NCBI GenBank assembly: GCA_000499405.2
Contig: HG738139.1
Coordinates: forward strand, 11,713,938 to 11,777,937
Source: Onchocerca volvulus
Lineage: Eukaryota > Nematoda > Chromadorea > Rhabditida > Onchocercidae
Reading direction: 5' to 3'
Length of the DNA stretch: 64,000 bases
Of the stretch, positions 28,399-40,798 are shown one piece after another. How positions within the stretch are numbered: the first letter of the stretch is position 1; each line of letters opens with the position of its first letter. The position numbers were made by a program, and so were the translations under genes. The notes under the pieces are model-generated. The model worked only from the letters and a program-made list of their open reading frames with translations, did not search any database and was not told where the DNA came from.

Positions 28399-28520
28399 TC
28401 GGCGAAATTTTCCGTGAAATACAAAATTTGGGCGAAATTTTCCGTGAAGTACGAAGAACTTCGAAATTCTTAATGAAATATGAAATTTGGCCGAAGTTTT
28501 CGACAAATTGCAAAATTGCT
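28399..28520. repeat. imperfect tandem repeat of about 30-bp units
   Basis: GGCGAAATTTTCCGTGAAAT is repeated at about 28400 and 28431 and in a degraded form near 28490 (GGCCGAAGTTTTCGACAAAT). It lies inside a 64-codon plus-strand open frame, which is simply the repeat translated. Confidence 0.6.
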
Positions 28521-29530
28521 ACGAAGATTTTTTGAAATAAATTATTTCATATCAGAAATATTAAAGTTATCGTACAAAGGGAAAAGTATTGCTTAAAATG
28601 ATTTTATTATAAATTGCTGGATGCAAATTTAAATTTCAAAATTTTAATCCTATTCTTGAGGTTTAATTTGGAATTTAATTGGAAAATGATAAAAATGAAT
28701 AATATTTTTTACGAAAAAAGAGAAAAACTCTTTTCCATTCTGTCAAAACAAAATAAATTTACATGAAAATATTTTAAAAAAGTTTATTATTAGTCACTTG
28801 CTGTAATTAATTAATATAATACAATGAATTTTTATCAGTTTGTCAAAACTAACATTTCATTAGATCATCGAAAAAAAAAGCTGTGTAAATTTGTTTTTTT
28901 TTTTGTTTGCATTTCCCTTTTTTTATTTCATAATTTAAAATTTGTTTCATTAACGTTTACTTTTTTCTTTTAACATTTTTACTTATAAAGATAAAAAGTA
29001 ATTACAGTAGAATTTACTGTAATATTTGTGCATAATGCTGAAAGGTACGAAATATTGACTGATTAAAGATAATGTGCATTAATAAAAATTTCAATATTTT
29101 TCGTCGTATTAATTTATTTTAAGATATTTTTTTCTTCCTTTTTTGTTTATTTGCATCATAGCTTCAATAGCTGCATCTTTTTTTCCCCTTTCTAATCAAT
29201 TAATTATTACATGTAGGAATCTCGGAAATCAATATAAACAGAATTAGATCTCTTAATTAATTAAATTTAACTATTTAAGCACTAAAATATATTTACAATT
29301 ATAACAAAATAATACTTGTCACAATATAAAATAAAAATATCCATACTTCATTTAGTTCCGTTATAAACAGTAGCAATTATCTCTCACAATTAATTTATTC
29401 TAATTACGTAAAATGATAATATATCAATTACTGTAATAATAAAGATCAGATATTATAATTTAATTCAAGTCTGTTAGTACAAAGATAAATATATACAGAT
29501 CCATATACATAACGTGAAGATCTAAACTAA

Positions 29531-29675
29531 ATATGTGTGAGTGTGAGCGTATTTATATGTATGTTTTGCAAGTGTGTACACGCCTACGTACGTACGTGAG
29601 GTACATATATACGCGTACATCTTACGTAAGCCTTATATTTGTGAACGTATATATATGTGTATATAAGTGCATATT
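29531..29675. repeat. alternating purine-pyrimidine tract
   Basis: About 145 bases are dominated by alternating GT, AC, TA and CG steps (GTGTGAGTGTGAGCG, CGTACGTACGTG, TACATATATACGCGTACA, GTATATATATGTGTATAT). The composition differs sharply from the surrounding A/T runs. Such tracts can adopt left-handed DNA under supercoiling; here that is only an inference from sequence. Confidence 0.5.
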
Positions 29676-29895
29676 GTCTATCAATAAAAGTATATGTACA
29701 TTGTAAAAATCATAAAAAAGAAAAAAAAAGTACAAATTTCGAATCATTTTGAACATTCAATTATTATTTTTTTAATGATAATAAATTTGATATGAAATAT
29801 TAGAAGATAAAATATAAAGGAGAAGAAAGTTTTCAAAAGGAAGCAATAAAAAGAAATTTATTAAAATATTTCATAAATTTTCAATCATTCAATTC

Positions 29896-29923
29896 TTTTT
29901 TTTTTTTTTTTTTTTTTTTTTTT
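29896..29923. repeat. T homopolymer (28 bases)
   Basis: An uninterrupted run of 28 T. It is not attached to a recognisable retroelement. Confidence 0.9.
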
Positions 29924-30171
29924 GAAAATTTAATTGTAGGAAGAAAGGAACGAAAGAAAATAAAAAAATGAATGTTTTTTAAAAAATTTTTAGATTTAAT
30001 ATGTGAATAAAAAAAAAAATTTTATAGCACGATTTTGTTAGCAATTTAAAGTAATAGAAAGCAAACGAAAGGAATAATGGAATCAGTTGTCGGGTCGATT
30101 TTACTACTAAACATAACTAACCCAAGCATAAAGAGCTCTTTCTCTTCCTCTCTCTCTTTTTACAACCGACA

Positions 30172-30250
30172 GATGGATGGAATGGATGTTTGGAATGGAT
30201 GGATGGATGGATGGATGGATGGATGAATGGTTGGTTGGTTGGATAGATAG
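30172..30250. repeat. GGAT/GGTT tetranucleotide microsatellite
   Basis: Tandem GGAT units (with GAAT and GGTT variants) pass into GATA units. The tract gives an artefactual Met-Asp-Gly-Trp open frame. Confidence 0.85.
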
Positions 30251-30491
30251 ATTAAAATCAATGATTCAACTGAGGACAATAAATATTAATACTACGAACA
30301 GAGAGCTTTCCATATTTCTAACTGATCCTTTCTATCATATGCAAATATTGTTGTTGTTGTTTGTTTTTATTTTTGTGCTATTTGGCATTTTCGTTATAAC
30401 TAATCTATCCATCGATTGTTGTCGTTGTCAACAGTTTTTCTAACGTTTCTGTCGTCATTATTATTCTTATTATTGTTATTACTGGTATTAT

Positions 30492-30812
30492 TTAGCCGGA
30501 CATAGCCACGCTTCGTATTAGCTGGACGCGGCCAAACGAAGCGCGGCCCCGTCCAACTAATCAATATTAATAAGAATGTAAAATGTTCGTTTGTTCAAAG
30601 TCTTAAATCTCCAGAAAAAAAAAAAAAAAGAACTGATATGTCTATGTAAAAGTGCGCATCTCTTCGAATGTTTCAAATTTTTCAAAATCTCCAAAATGAG
30701 TCCGCTCATCTAATTTAACTTGTCACAGTTTGACAGGTTTAAAAAAAAAAAAGCAAGTATATCTATATCGAAACATGCGTCTATTAGAATGCAACGTTGT
30801 ATCAATAATAAA
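30492..30812 (-). mobile_element. Helitron 3'-end fragment with doubled terminus
   Basis: On the minus strand, sequence homologous to the Helitron copies at 3.4 and 38.2 kb runs into a GC-rich hairpin and CGTCCAGCTAA|T. After 20 more bases a second similar end, CGTGGCTATGTCCGGCTAA|A, follows. Two tandem CTRR ends on one fragment suggest an insertion beside another or end duplication. The matching interior includes a TGTCACAGTTTGACAGG block and a GAATGCAACGTTGTATC block and stops near 30812, so the element is 5'-truncated. Confidence 0.6.
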
Positions 30813-31878
30813 AAAATTATTATTATTAATTAAAAGGAAAAAAAAGAAAAGATATCGATGAGTTTTTCACGAAAAGAAATAACGTAATAATTTTTACGAG
30901 AAAAATGCCTATTGCTTTAGGAAAGTATTGATTTTTTTTAAATTTTTCTCTAGGAAGAATGATTTTTGTTCTTAATTGATAAATTAAACTAGGTGAAATT
31001 GTGAAGAAAAGAAATTATTTGTAAATCCAAAATTTTGTTGCGCATGCCATATATTTAATTTATCAAATTTCACTTGAATTAACTAGGGAATCACATAATT
31101 AATTAATCAGAAGGACAGTAAGGAAAAACAACCAGCAAATTTGCATGATTCAAATAATTGAAAAATTTCATCTAACTTCTTTCTTGTATTTCCTCTTATA
31201 TGATTTTTGCGGGGAAAAAAAAGGAAAAAAAAATGGTGAAAAAAATAATTCTTCAACAATTGTTTCATTTTATAAATTTACTTTCCAAATCAAATTTAGT
31301 CCTTCTGAATACAAAAAAAAAAAAAAAAAAAAAAAAGTAAAAAATAAAAATAAGAAAACGATTCGGATATTGTATTCAATAATTAGGAATTAGAAAAAAG
31401 AAAAAGAAGAAAAGAGATAATAATTTATCCTATCATAATCAATGAATCTTATTCATTGTAAATATCAAAAATTATAAATAATTCATTACAATTAATATTA
31501 TTCTAAATGGCATAAATGGGGAGATTTTCAATAATTTTGTTTAATTATTATATTGAAATGGAAGAAGAAAATGAAAAATTAATTAGAAGTGACGAAATAT
31601 GGATTAAAGTTTAATAATCTAACAATATCGCTGATTTGAATATTAAAATACTTTATTGGAAAAGTTTGAATTCACAAATAATTTGCATTAGATGAATAGT
31701 GAAGAAAAAAAAGAAGAAAGGTATCTATGAATCGAAATATTGTTATCTCTTATTTCATTTTTTTTTTCTATCGTGAGAAATTTCGAACTGTTTTGCAATT
31801 TTAAAATATTATAGGATATTTGCAAAGAAATAATTAAAGGAAGAAAAATGATGTTAAATTTTTTTTTTTTCAAAATAA

Positions 31879-32190
31879 ATCATTCAGCAGTGGGCATTTC
31901 TTAACATTATACTTTCGAAAAGTGATATTTTGGTATTTTCAAGGATATTATATGCAGGTATAAACAAATCAATCAATGATGGTATTCTTTAACATTATAT
32001 CTTCAAAAAGTGATATTTCAAGAAAATTATACACAGATATAAACAAATCAATCAATAGTGGCATTCTTTAATATTATATTCTCGAAAAATGATATTTTCA
32101 AAAATATTATATGCAGATATAGACAAATCAATCAACAATGGCACTCTTTAACATTACATTTTCGAAAAGTGACATTTCTCAAAGTTCACC
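31879..32190. repeat. minisatellite, four imperfect copies of an 80-89 bp unit
   Basis: Units begin at about 31880, 31969, 32049 and 32129. Each contains AATCAATCAA-TGGCATTCTTTAACATTATA, then TCGAAAAGTGATATTT, then ATTATATGCAGATATAAACA. The last two intervals are 80 bases; the first is longer because of an extra TTTTGGTA stretch. The final copy breaks off after GTGACATTTCTCAAAG. Confidence 0.85.
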
Positions 32191-35100
32191 TGTATACATA
32201 TACAATGTATATGAATATTCAAATATCATCGGATGTAACCAAAAGCATTTGATCTAAAGATTTTATTTGTTCATTTGTTCAGACTAATATGACAGGAACG
32301 ATAATGACAATATTCTTTATATATTTATTCAGAAGATAATAAATGAGGAGAAAGAGATATGCTTCCTGATTTTTCGAACAACCATCAAGAAGTATCAAAA
32401 TGAATTAAAATGTGAAAAGAAATTTTGGGAAGAATATGTAAAAGAGGAGGAAAAAACCTTGAAAAATAGAAAAAAAAAAAAAGAAAAAAGAAAAGAAGCG
32501 ATGATATTAAGAAAGAAATAGAAGAAAAAAAAAAAAAAAAAAAGGATGTTTGAAACAAAACTATTGAAATAGGAATTTGAAATTGAGACAATATAGTTGT
32601 ATCTTCTTCGTTTTCTTTTAAACTTTGGAGATATTCGTTTTTTAACTTTCTTTTCTTTCTTCATCGCATTTGGTCCTTCCGTTTTCCTGCTTCCCTCTTC
32701 TTTCTATTTTTTTTACTTAATTATTTCTTTTCTACCATATTGCTTCATCTCTTTTAGAATTTTCGTTAGGAATGGAAATAACTGAAAAATTTAATTTTTA
32801 AATGGCAAAGAAATAGAAGAAAATTCGATATCAAAAGAGGAAGAAAAGGATGAAAAATTGACACTGTAAAAAATGAGAAAAAAATAGAAGGAAGAGAAGG
32901 AGTGAAAGAGAAAGAGAAAAAAAGAAAAAAAAAAAAGGAATTTGCAAGAAATTCGATTTCATGAAATTATCCTTCTATATTTAATTTCGTTCTTTTTTTT
33001 TTTTTTTTCCTTTCCTTGTCCCAATGTCCCCTTACTTCATATTCCGTTTCTCAAAGTTTTTTCAATCATTTGATTATAGAAGCTAATGAATATTTTATCA
33101 GAAATGCTTGAAATTCACTTATGATAATAGACAAAACTTTTCAAGCTTTTTTAAGTTGTTAAACAGAGAGAGAGAGGGAAAGGGAGAGGGAAAAAGAGAA
33201 AGAAAGAGAGATAAGAAGACTTTGCTCTTTCTTTTTTTGGTGATTAAATGTGGAATAGCTTAAATATCAATTATTTTTATCATATGAAAAGATTTTTCTT
33301 TGATTTATTTATTCATTTTAATATTTTAGTTTAGTTTTGAAATTTGCATATTCCATTTATTCGATCAATGTTTAGAAAAACATGTAATTTTAGAAGGAAA
33401 TGGTGACAATTTCGAATTATTTAGTTGAATGTACGCGTTAATTTCTGGATTTGAACCGATCTGCAAACGATGGAAAAGATGAAAATTCCAATTAATCAAT
33501 ACGAAACAAATTTAAATCAATCAGTGAGCATTAAATTCAAATTAATTAATGAAAGAATGAATTTAAGTCGACCGATGAGCAATAAAGTTAAACTGATTAA
33601 TAATAAAATGATATGAATAAAATAATTGGAATTTAAGAAACAAATTTATCTTATTTATTATTTCTTGTCTTCCATTAAGAGAATAAGAGATTTCAACAAA
33701 TTCACCTATACCTTGAATCTTAAAAATAATATCAATACTGATTTTAATCATTTAATTAAAAATTTTGTAATCATTAATACGATCATTATATCCTCCACTA
33801 TTATAATCAATCAAAAAATTTCATTTTACGCTATTATTGTCTAATTAGTTTCATGACTGATTGTATATTTCATAACGATAACAGAAATAGCTTTTTTTTT
33901 TTTCTGCATCAAATATTTAATTGGAAATCAAAAATTAAAATCATAAATGAATACAAATACTATAATTGCACTTAATGGATATAAGTTTATTCGGAATGAA
34001 AGAAAAAGCAGAACATTCTTTACAATTTCTAAAAGTAACATTAATGTCATTATTATTAATATTATTTTTTAGTAATATTACATTTTATTTCAAACTGTTA
34101 CAACTTTAAAAAATTACTAAATCTTAAATTATTTGTTTATGTAGATTTCAATAATAAATAATTCATTTGAAACAAAAAAAAAGAGCGAAAGATATCTTGT
34201 TTCGTTTTTTTTTTTTTTTAATTCTTCAAAATTTCGTTTGAGAAGATCTTTTGAAAAGATTTTATTGAAAAGATTTTATTTGAAAAGATTTTAAATAAAA
34301 AAGAAAAAAAAAAGAATGAGAAAAAGATAATGATCCCTTCGAGTCATTAAATGTACAATGAAACAAAGAATAATTGTTTATGCAAGGATCAAAATGAAAA
34401 AATGAAATAAAGGAAAAAAAGCGGGAAAGAGTTATTCAAAGAAAGAATAAATAAATGAAAGAACTATTTTTATTTTCGATTTTTAGCGATATCGTATTAA
34501 AATAATACGAATGGATAAAGTCAATATTAATTTTTAAATTACACTTCAAAATAATTTATAATAAGTGATGACCTTAACCTCATTTTAATATCCTTTCTGT
34601 TTAACAATACAATCAAACTTATGCGACTGGTACCACCATCAAATGAAACGAAATGTCTCCAAACATGTCATCTGTCAAATAAATTCATTTCTTCAATTGG
34701 AAAAAGCAAAATGAGAAGAAACAGATGTAAGAAATGATAAAAATTTTAAAAAATATCTTTTGTTTCTAATAAAAATCGATGTAGAAAATGAAATTATTAA
34801 AATAATTAGCAAACTTTTTTTTTTTTCTAAATCTTTATGAAGCTGAAGAATATATATAATTTTATTCTGGAATTTTCACAAAAATGAAATGAAAAATAAG
34901 TGAAAAGATTCGTTTTTATCATTATATTTTTTAAATTATCATAGTAATAAGTGATGTTACTTGTTATCATTATATACATATATAATTAATCAGATAAAGG
35001 AAAAAAACTTTTGCAAAAAATAACAAAAGTTTTCTGATAAAAATTTAGTTTGAAATGCAAATTTTATTAAAATTTTAAACAAATTTTATAAATTTTTTTA

Positions 35101-35252
35101 TAAGCAGATTGTTTTAGTGGTATAAATATGTATATGAAAATGCATTAAATTTTGAGATATTTTTCTTTGATTTTTTTCGTTTTTATAGATCAATTATTCT
35201 TTCAACTTTTTGCTTTAATTTTTTATTTTTTTATGCAAGAGTAACTTTTAAA

Positions 35253-35312
35253 CTATATATATATATATATATATATATTTATTTTTGTTGTTTATATATA
35301 TATATATATATA
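35253..35312. repeat. two adjacent (AT)n tracts
   Basis: TATATA tracts at about 35253-35278 and 35292-35312 are separated by TTTATTTTTGTTGTT. Confidence 0.9.
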
Positions 35313-35369
35313 ATAAAATGAAACGAAATCATTGGTCAGTTTAATTTTGATACTGATAATATTTGACTA

Positions 35370-35475
35370 CATATCAATGATTAGGAGATATCTGCGATGA
35401 TTGATGAAATATCTTTATAATATCAATGATTATGAGATATTTCCGATGATTTATGAAATATCTTTATAATATTAC
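35370..35475. repeat. tandem duplication, about 50-bp unit
   Basis: ATATCAATGATTAGGAGATA followed by TCTGCGATGATTGATGAAAT and ATCTTTATA is repeated immediately with few substitutions (ATGAGATATTTCCGATGATT in the second copy). Confidence 0.8.
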
Positions 35476-36695
35476 TTTGTACAGATATGTATTATTTAAG
35501 TAAGATTCATCCCAAGTTTGTTTTAGTTGTTTTAGTTGATAACTTATTCTCTAAAAAAATTGCATCGAAACGATAGAAAAGAGAAAATAAAATTGAAATG
35601 GAACTTTGTCCAACAATATTTTTTATCCATAAAAAATGAACGGAAAAGGATGCATATTGCAATGCATATTGATAAACTGAAGATGATTGTCGAATAGGAG
35701 ATGAGAAAGATTTTTGAAAAGCTCTAACAAATATTAATAATATCTTTCTCGTCGTTTCGAATATTTCAAAAAAATGAAAAATGAAAAAACTTTCTTTCTT
35801 TCTTGCCTTTCTGTTTTGCTGTTACAAAGTTTAAAGGCATCATTAAGTACGAAAAGTCAATCTCTAGAGAGAATGATTTTTTGTAGTTAACGATCCTTTC
35901 AAACTTTGGGAACGCAAAAAAAAATTGTCGCACATATTTGGCAAATTAAATTGGAATTAATTTCAAATGCAATCATTAAGATAAGATGTAATGATAATAA
36001 TGCAAATAATCGATAATTGATTTGATAATAAGTTTTTATAAATTGAAATATACAAATTAATTTTGTACCAAGTCAAATGAAATTACCTTATGATTAAATC
36101 GTTAATAAACGAAGTTCATTTCGAATAAATAAATCTGGAAAAATAATGACAAATTCTAATCCTTTATAATCAGATCTTATTGATATAGTCGAGCACATGA
36201 AACACAGATTCTCGACATTTTTACTTCAATTATTGCCATAAAATAAATGAGATATATAACCGCTTCCTTTACAAATACTATATAAAATAAAATCGACAAT
36301 TTATGAGCAGGAATATTCGGCATATTTCCGGATGATAACAGCATAATTAGTCATCTGATTACACAGTAGATTTAATTCTAATCGATTATTCAAGAATATC
36401 AATTCATAAAAATCAATCGTCTGATTGTTCAGTTTCACTTTCCTTTCTTACTTAGTTAGATAAATAGCAATTTAAATTGTCTAATTTTAGTTGATTGGAA
36501 TAGGTTATTAAGATTTACTCAGAAATATTTCAACATTTATGTGTCTAATCATACATTAATATAAGTTAAGCTCTTTCTACTTTTATATTATGTATCATGC
36601 TTGACCTTCAAAAAAAGAATAAACTGAAAAATTAAAATATTTCTAATTTTAGAAAATCTATTTTCACATATATTTGAAAAAAATAAATCATCTAC

Positions 36696-36866
36696 AAAGT
36701 TGATAAATAAAATGTTCCATAGCGGTATTGTTATTGTTATTATTGTTGTTGTTGTTAACGATAATGATAATATTGCCGACCATTATATTTTTTAAATCCT
36801 ACAAATATACTACTGGAAATAGACTTAATAACTATACTATTATGGAACATTTTATTTATCAACTTT
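36696..36866. mobile_element. 171-bp MITE-like element with perfect 26-bp terminal inverted repeats
   Basis: The left arm 36696-36721 starts AAAGTTGATAAATAAAATGT; the right arm 36841-36866 is its exact 26-base reverse complement. Inside the arms a second, imperfect pair (CGGTATTGTTATTGTTATT and AATGATAATATTGCCG) extends the foldback. There is no coding capacity. Size and structure fit a miniature inverted-repeat transposable element. I cannot see a convincing target-site duplication (left flank TCATCTAC, right flank ATTTTTCAC), so the family is unknown. Confidence 0.7.
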
Positions 36867-36954
36867 ATTTTTCACAATTACAATGATATGAGTGGGGATT
36901 GAATAAAACAATTCACTTTGAATTTTTTAAACTGAAGTTGAAGTTAAATTAATG

Positions 36955-36988
<34 letters not shown>
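36955..36988. repeat. A homopolymer (34 bases)
   Basis: The longest mononucleotide run I see in the window. It lies about 90 bases right of the inverted-repeat element, but no retroelement body precedes it. Confidence 0.9.
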
Positions 36989-36990
<2 letters not shown>

Positions 36991-38151
36991 GACTATAATA
37001 TTAGCACGAATGTATTTCGGAATTCATCTTAATTCATTTTAAAAATCAATAATTGTCTTCTTCCTCTCTCTTTTTTTTCCTCTTTTCTTGCTCATTTTAA
37101 AGTGATGCGAAAGAATAAAATTTGATTAAATTACAAGTAGCAATTACAAATTATTGATTCATATATAAATCGCTAATTTTTACTTTAAATTTAAAATTTT
37201 TTCTTTAAATATATCAACAATAATATAACCGACTTTGTCGACTTTTGCTCTCTCCTTCGATTTTTTTTTTTTCTTTGAATATAATAAATAAAACATTTAG
37301 CAACTGCAAGAAAAAAAAATGCATTGAAAGCCAAAAATGATTTGAAATAACGACAAGAAAATATATTTCATTGATATGATTTAGTTTTAATCATACATAA
37401 TAATTGATAACTCCCATAAAAGATAAGTTTGAATTTCAAATTTTGATTTGATTACAAATCAACATATTCTACTTGATTGATTCAGTATATATATATAAGG
37501 AAATATATTACTATTACGAAAAAAATTTGTTAAACTAAATAAACAAGTTTGTTTTTTTGTCAGGACTTGAAAAAAATATATAAGCGGAATAATATTGGAT
37601 GTTGATAATTACTTATTTTTTCACTTCAAATATAGTCATTTATAAATAAATAAATAAATAAATAAATTAATTAATCAATTAATTAATTAATGTACACATT
37701 ATGTATAAAATATGTATATCAAACAAATTTCAAATGAAGAAACGAACCATTTCTGATTCCTTTTTCTTCTATTCATAATTAATCAATCCGAATTTTAATT
37801 CCTCTCTTTCAAAATCATTTTAAGCATTTTTAAACTTATTCAATCAATAAAATTTAGTTTAAATTTAATTTAATTCAATTCAATTCAATCAATAATAATT
37901 CAAATTGGAGCTAAATCGAAAAAGAGTTGAAAAAAATCTCTTTAAAAAAAAAAAAAAAATGAAGAAAAGTATTCGTAAGCATTTTTAAGAGAAGGAAGAA
38001 GAAATTTTCTAATTCGTATTTTCCATTTAGAAACAAGTAATTGCTTTCCTTTTCTTTTGATCAATAAGGAAATGATAGTTGGCTGTCAATAGTTTTAATA
38101 GTAGCATAAAAGTCTTTTTTTGTCTTTTTTTTCCCCTTTTTATTTTAATAA

Positions 38152-39991
38152 CTAGCTGGACCTGACCACGCGAAGCGTGGTCGTCTATATAAATAAAGCT
38201 AGACTATATAAATAAAAATGTAAACGTTTGTTCAAAATCTTAAACCCACAAAAGTTCTTCAACACGCGCCTTATCTATTTCAATTCAAAATCTTAGATAT
38301 TAGAAAGTTCTTACCGATTGCTTTGAAATTTTGACAACACTCGTTGCTTTAGCTCAGTCTGGTTAAATGAAAAAAAGGACAAAGAAAGCGCATGTTTCTA
38401 TGTTAAGAAAAAAAAAATTCATATCTTGTAATTTAATTTGTAGTTCGGTTGGAAACTGATATTTCGCAAATTAATTTGCAGTTTGATTTCTCTGCTGAAT
38501 GACGTCATTTGGAAGGACGAGTTGCATTTTTTGATTTTAGATAGGAAACGCTTTGTAACTGGCAAGCAAAGTTTTTAATGGTTCCGGCGATTCTTCAAGT
38601 TGAGGCAGTTTAATTTTTCCAGCGGCACAACACATTCTTTCGTACCTCCATTAAATTTCAGAGCCTTGCAGTAAGGGCATACTTCAGTTATCGTGCCAAT
38701 GAGAACATACAGGCTCAAACTATAATCATCAGCTAGATTGTATCGGAATGCAGGACGATTGTAATCGCGTGACTGCTGAACATGGAATCTTGTTTTACAT
38801 TGATCTCCTGTTTCTCATTGACGTCTTTCAGCCACTCTCAACTTTTCGCGTTCAACCTGTTCAGAACAAAGCAGAACTAAAGCTGCAGGACATGATCGAT
38901 GCTAGCAATCATGCATCCTCAAGTCTGGCTGTTCATCGTTCTGTCCACATTTGAGCCACTTTTTATCTCGTTCGCTCATTCACTGATGCTCGTTCTTCCT
39001 CAATTTGATTTGCAATTAATCTCGCCGTGCTTCCATTTCGCGAGTACGATAGCCTAAGTTTGGTCTTCGAGGCATTATTTGGATGAACTAAAGCAAATAG
39101 ACTGCACCCGCATTGCTCTCGAAATTGACTTTTGGTTGAACTTGAAGTTAAATTCGAAACTGTCTAATTGAATACTACTGAAAAAAATTGTGTATGGTAT
39201 TAAAAGATACTAAAAGCCGTAAATGTTCGTCGATTCGAATCTTAAAATCTCCGAAAGTTAATATTTATTGCTTTGAAATTTTGAAGAACGTTGCATTCGA
39301 ATACGCACATACTTTACCGAGCTTATTGAGCGTTGCATGCTGAAGGCCACATTCACTTTGCTAAAAATAAGCGTGATTAATAAATTCAGTCTGCTCACTT
39401 ACTTTTATTTGTCACAGGTGTGACAGGTAAAAAAAAAAACAACGCGCCTACTCGAATGTACCCTTGTGTCAAATTTTCAAATCAATGCGTAAAAACTTGA
39501 AACGTTGTATCAAAATGCACATTGAACATTTACAGTGAAGAAGCGATTCAAGACACGAATATTAGAATATTAACCTAATACTAGAAGAGATAATCCATAA
39601 CTTACTTTACGTACATTATCATGGCCTCGAAATTTCTGCGATGCAACTACATTTCCTACAAATCAAAAATAAACTACATTTTTCACGGAGCAAAAAAGCT
39701 AAAATTAAGGGTCTTTTTTATTTAAAAACACGTACCTATTCGAATGCAACGTTGTATGAAAATTTCAAATCAGTCGGTGAAGAAGACGTTGCAGAAAGTA
39801 GCCGCTGTCAGTGCAAAAAATAGACGTGGTGCAGGATGGAATCAAAAAATTCAGTTCACTCACTTACTTTTAGTTGTTACGGACGTGATACGCGAGAAGT
39901 AATTATGTAGATATAAAAATTCGAATGCAGGATTGTGCCATAATTTGAAAGCAATCAGTGGAGAACTTGCAACGTTTGTAAAGAGCAAGAA
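38152..39991 (-). mobile_element. Helitron, non-autonomous or decayed (copy 3)
   Basis: Minus-strand 3' end at 38152: the hairpin GACCACGCTTCGCGTGGTC, then AGGTCCAGCTAG, followed by a host T. This is a textbook Helitron terminus. The interior is homologous to copy 1 and, in opposite orientation, to copy 4: the segment 38585-39180 matches 41700-42330 reversed, including GAAATGGAAGCACGG-type and GGATGAACTAAGC-type landmarks. The outer (5') end near 39991 begins TTCTTGCTC, diverged from copies 1 and 4. Stop codons and frameshifts break the protein remnants. No tyrosine recombinase, transposase or intact Rep/helicase is present. Confidence 0.75.
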
Positions 39992-40798
39992 GCATTTAAA
40001 TTTTTATTTATTTAAAGAAATGAATCATTTTTGTTGTTTAATGTTAAAAATCAGTAATAATGGCAATCTGTTGCAAGAAAAAAAAAACGAAGAAATAGAA
40101 TAAAATTCGTTATAAACAATGAAATAAAAAGAAACAAATTAATTTTAGCTTAAAATTCTTTAAAATTATTGAATTTTTTATTTCAGTTTTTTGCATTTCT
40201 CTTTCATTTTTTTATTTTTTATTTTTCGTCTTTTGATTAACAAAAGTAAGCGCTATTACTTAAATTTATTTATTGTTTTCCTTACCACTATATTTTGGCT
40301 AACTTAATAGCAAAATTCAATTAACAATTGAAGGCTTGAAAAAATCGAATGAAAAGCTTCTTGCTTTCAATAATGATCAAGTGGATTATATGGCATTCTT
40401 AGTTGTAAAAAAAGCTGTGCTCAAAATAAATCAAAATAAAGGAAAAATCAAGTAGCAGCAAAGTAGAGGACAAAAATAGATGAGGCGAAGAAACAATGAG
40501 ACAAGAAATAATAAGCCTAGGCTGAATAAAAGGGGTTGCTAAGGCATAGCACATTTATAAGACTACATATATTTTTCAAAGTTTTCAGATTACGGTGACA
40601 CAGAAAGGGAGAGAAAGAAAGAAAAAAAATGGATTAATATGATTAAGACAAAATCGAGAAAGAGTTCAAAAATTATTCGAGAAATGAAATTTGATGATAT
40701 GAAATACATAATTATGCGAAATTGTTAAATGAAAAATTTAATATGATTTTTATTATCATAAAATTTCTTTCATAATCAAGAAGTAGAAATGTAAATAC
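39992..40798. other. spacer between the two inverted Helitrons
   Basis: About 800 bases of AT-rich sequence separate the two 5' ends. I see no gene, tandem repeat or element terminus in it; a short GAGAGAAAGAAAGAAA run is at about 40610. Confidence 0.5.

Larger units (their letters stand above)
16468..30491. other. long gene desert rich in simple repeats
   Basis: I could not recognise any host gene in these 14 kb on either strand. Repeats are listed separately. Purine-rich stretches at 23680-24040 and 26090-26150 might be promoter or UTR-like, but no spliced coding sequence can be attached to them. Open frames at 20425-20901, 22267-22507 and 23730-24076 are translations of tandem repeats or AT-rich sequence. 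Confidence 0.5.
30813..38151. other. gene-poor AT-rich sequence
   Basis: No host exon was recognised on either strand. Minisatellites, (AT)n tracts, an inverted-repeat element and homopolymers in this stretch are listed separately. The purine-rich stretch near 33165-33210 (GAGAGAGAGAGGGAAAGGG) is low-complexity. Open frames at 32385-32664 and 33563-33844 lack any domain and are not supported as genes. Confidence 0.5.

Noticed and set aside
38748..38954. Plus-strand 68-codon frame
   Set aside because: It is antisense to a Helitron protein remnant in copy 3.
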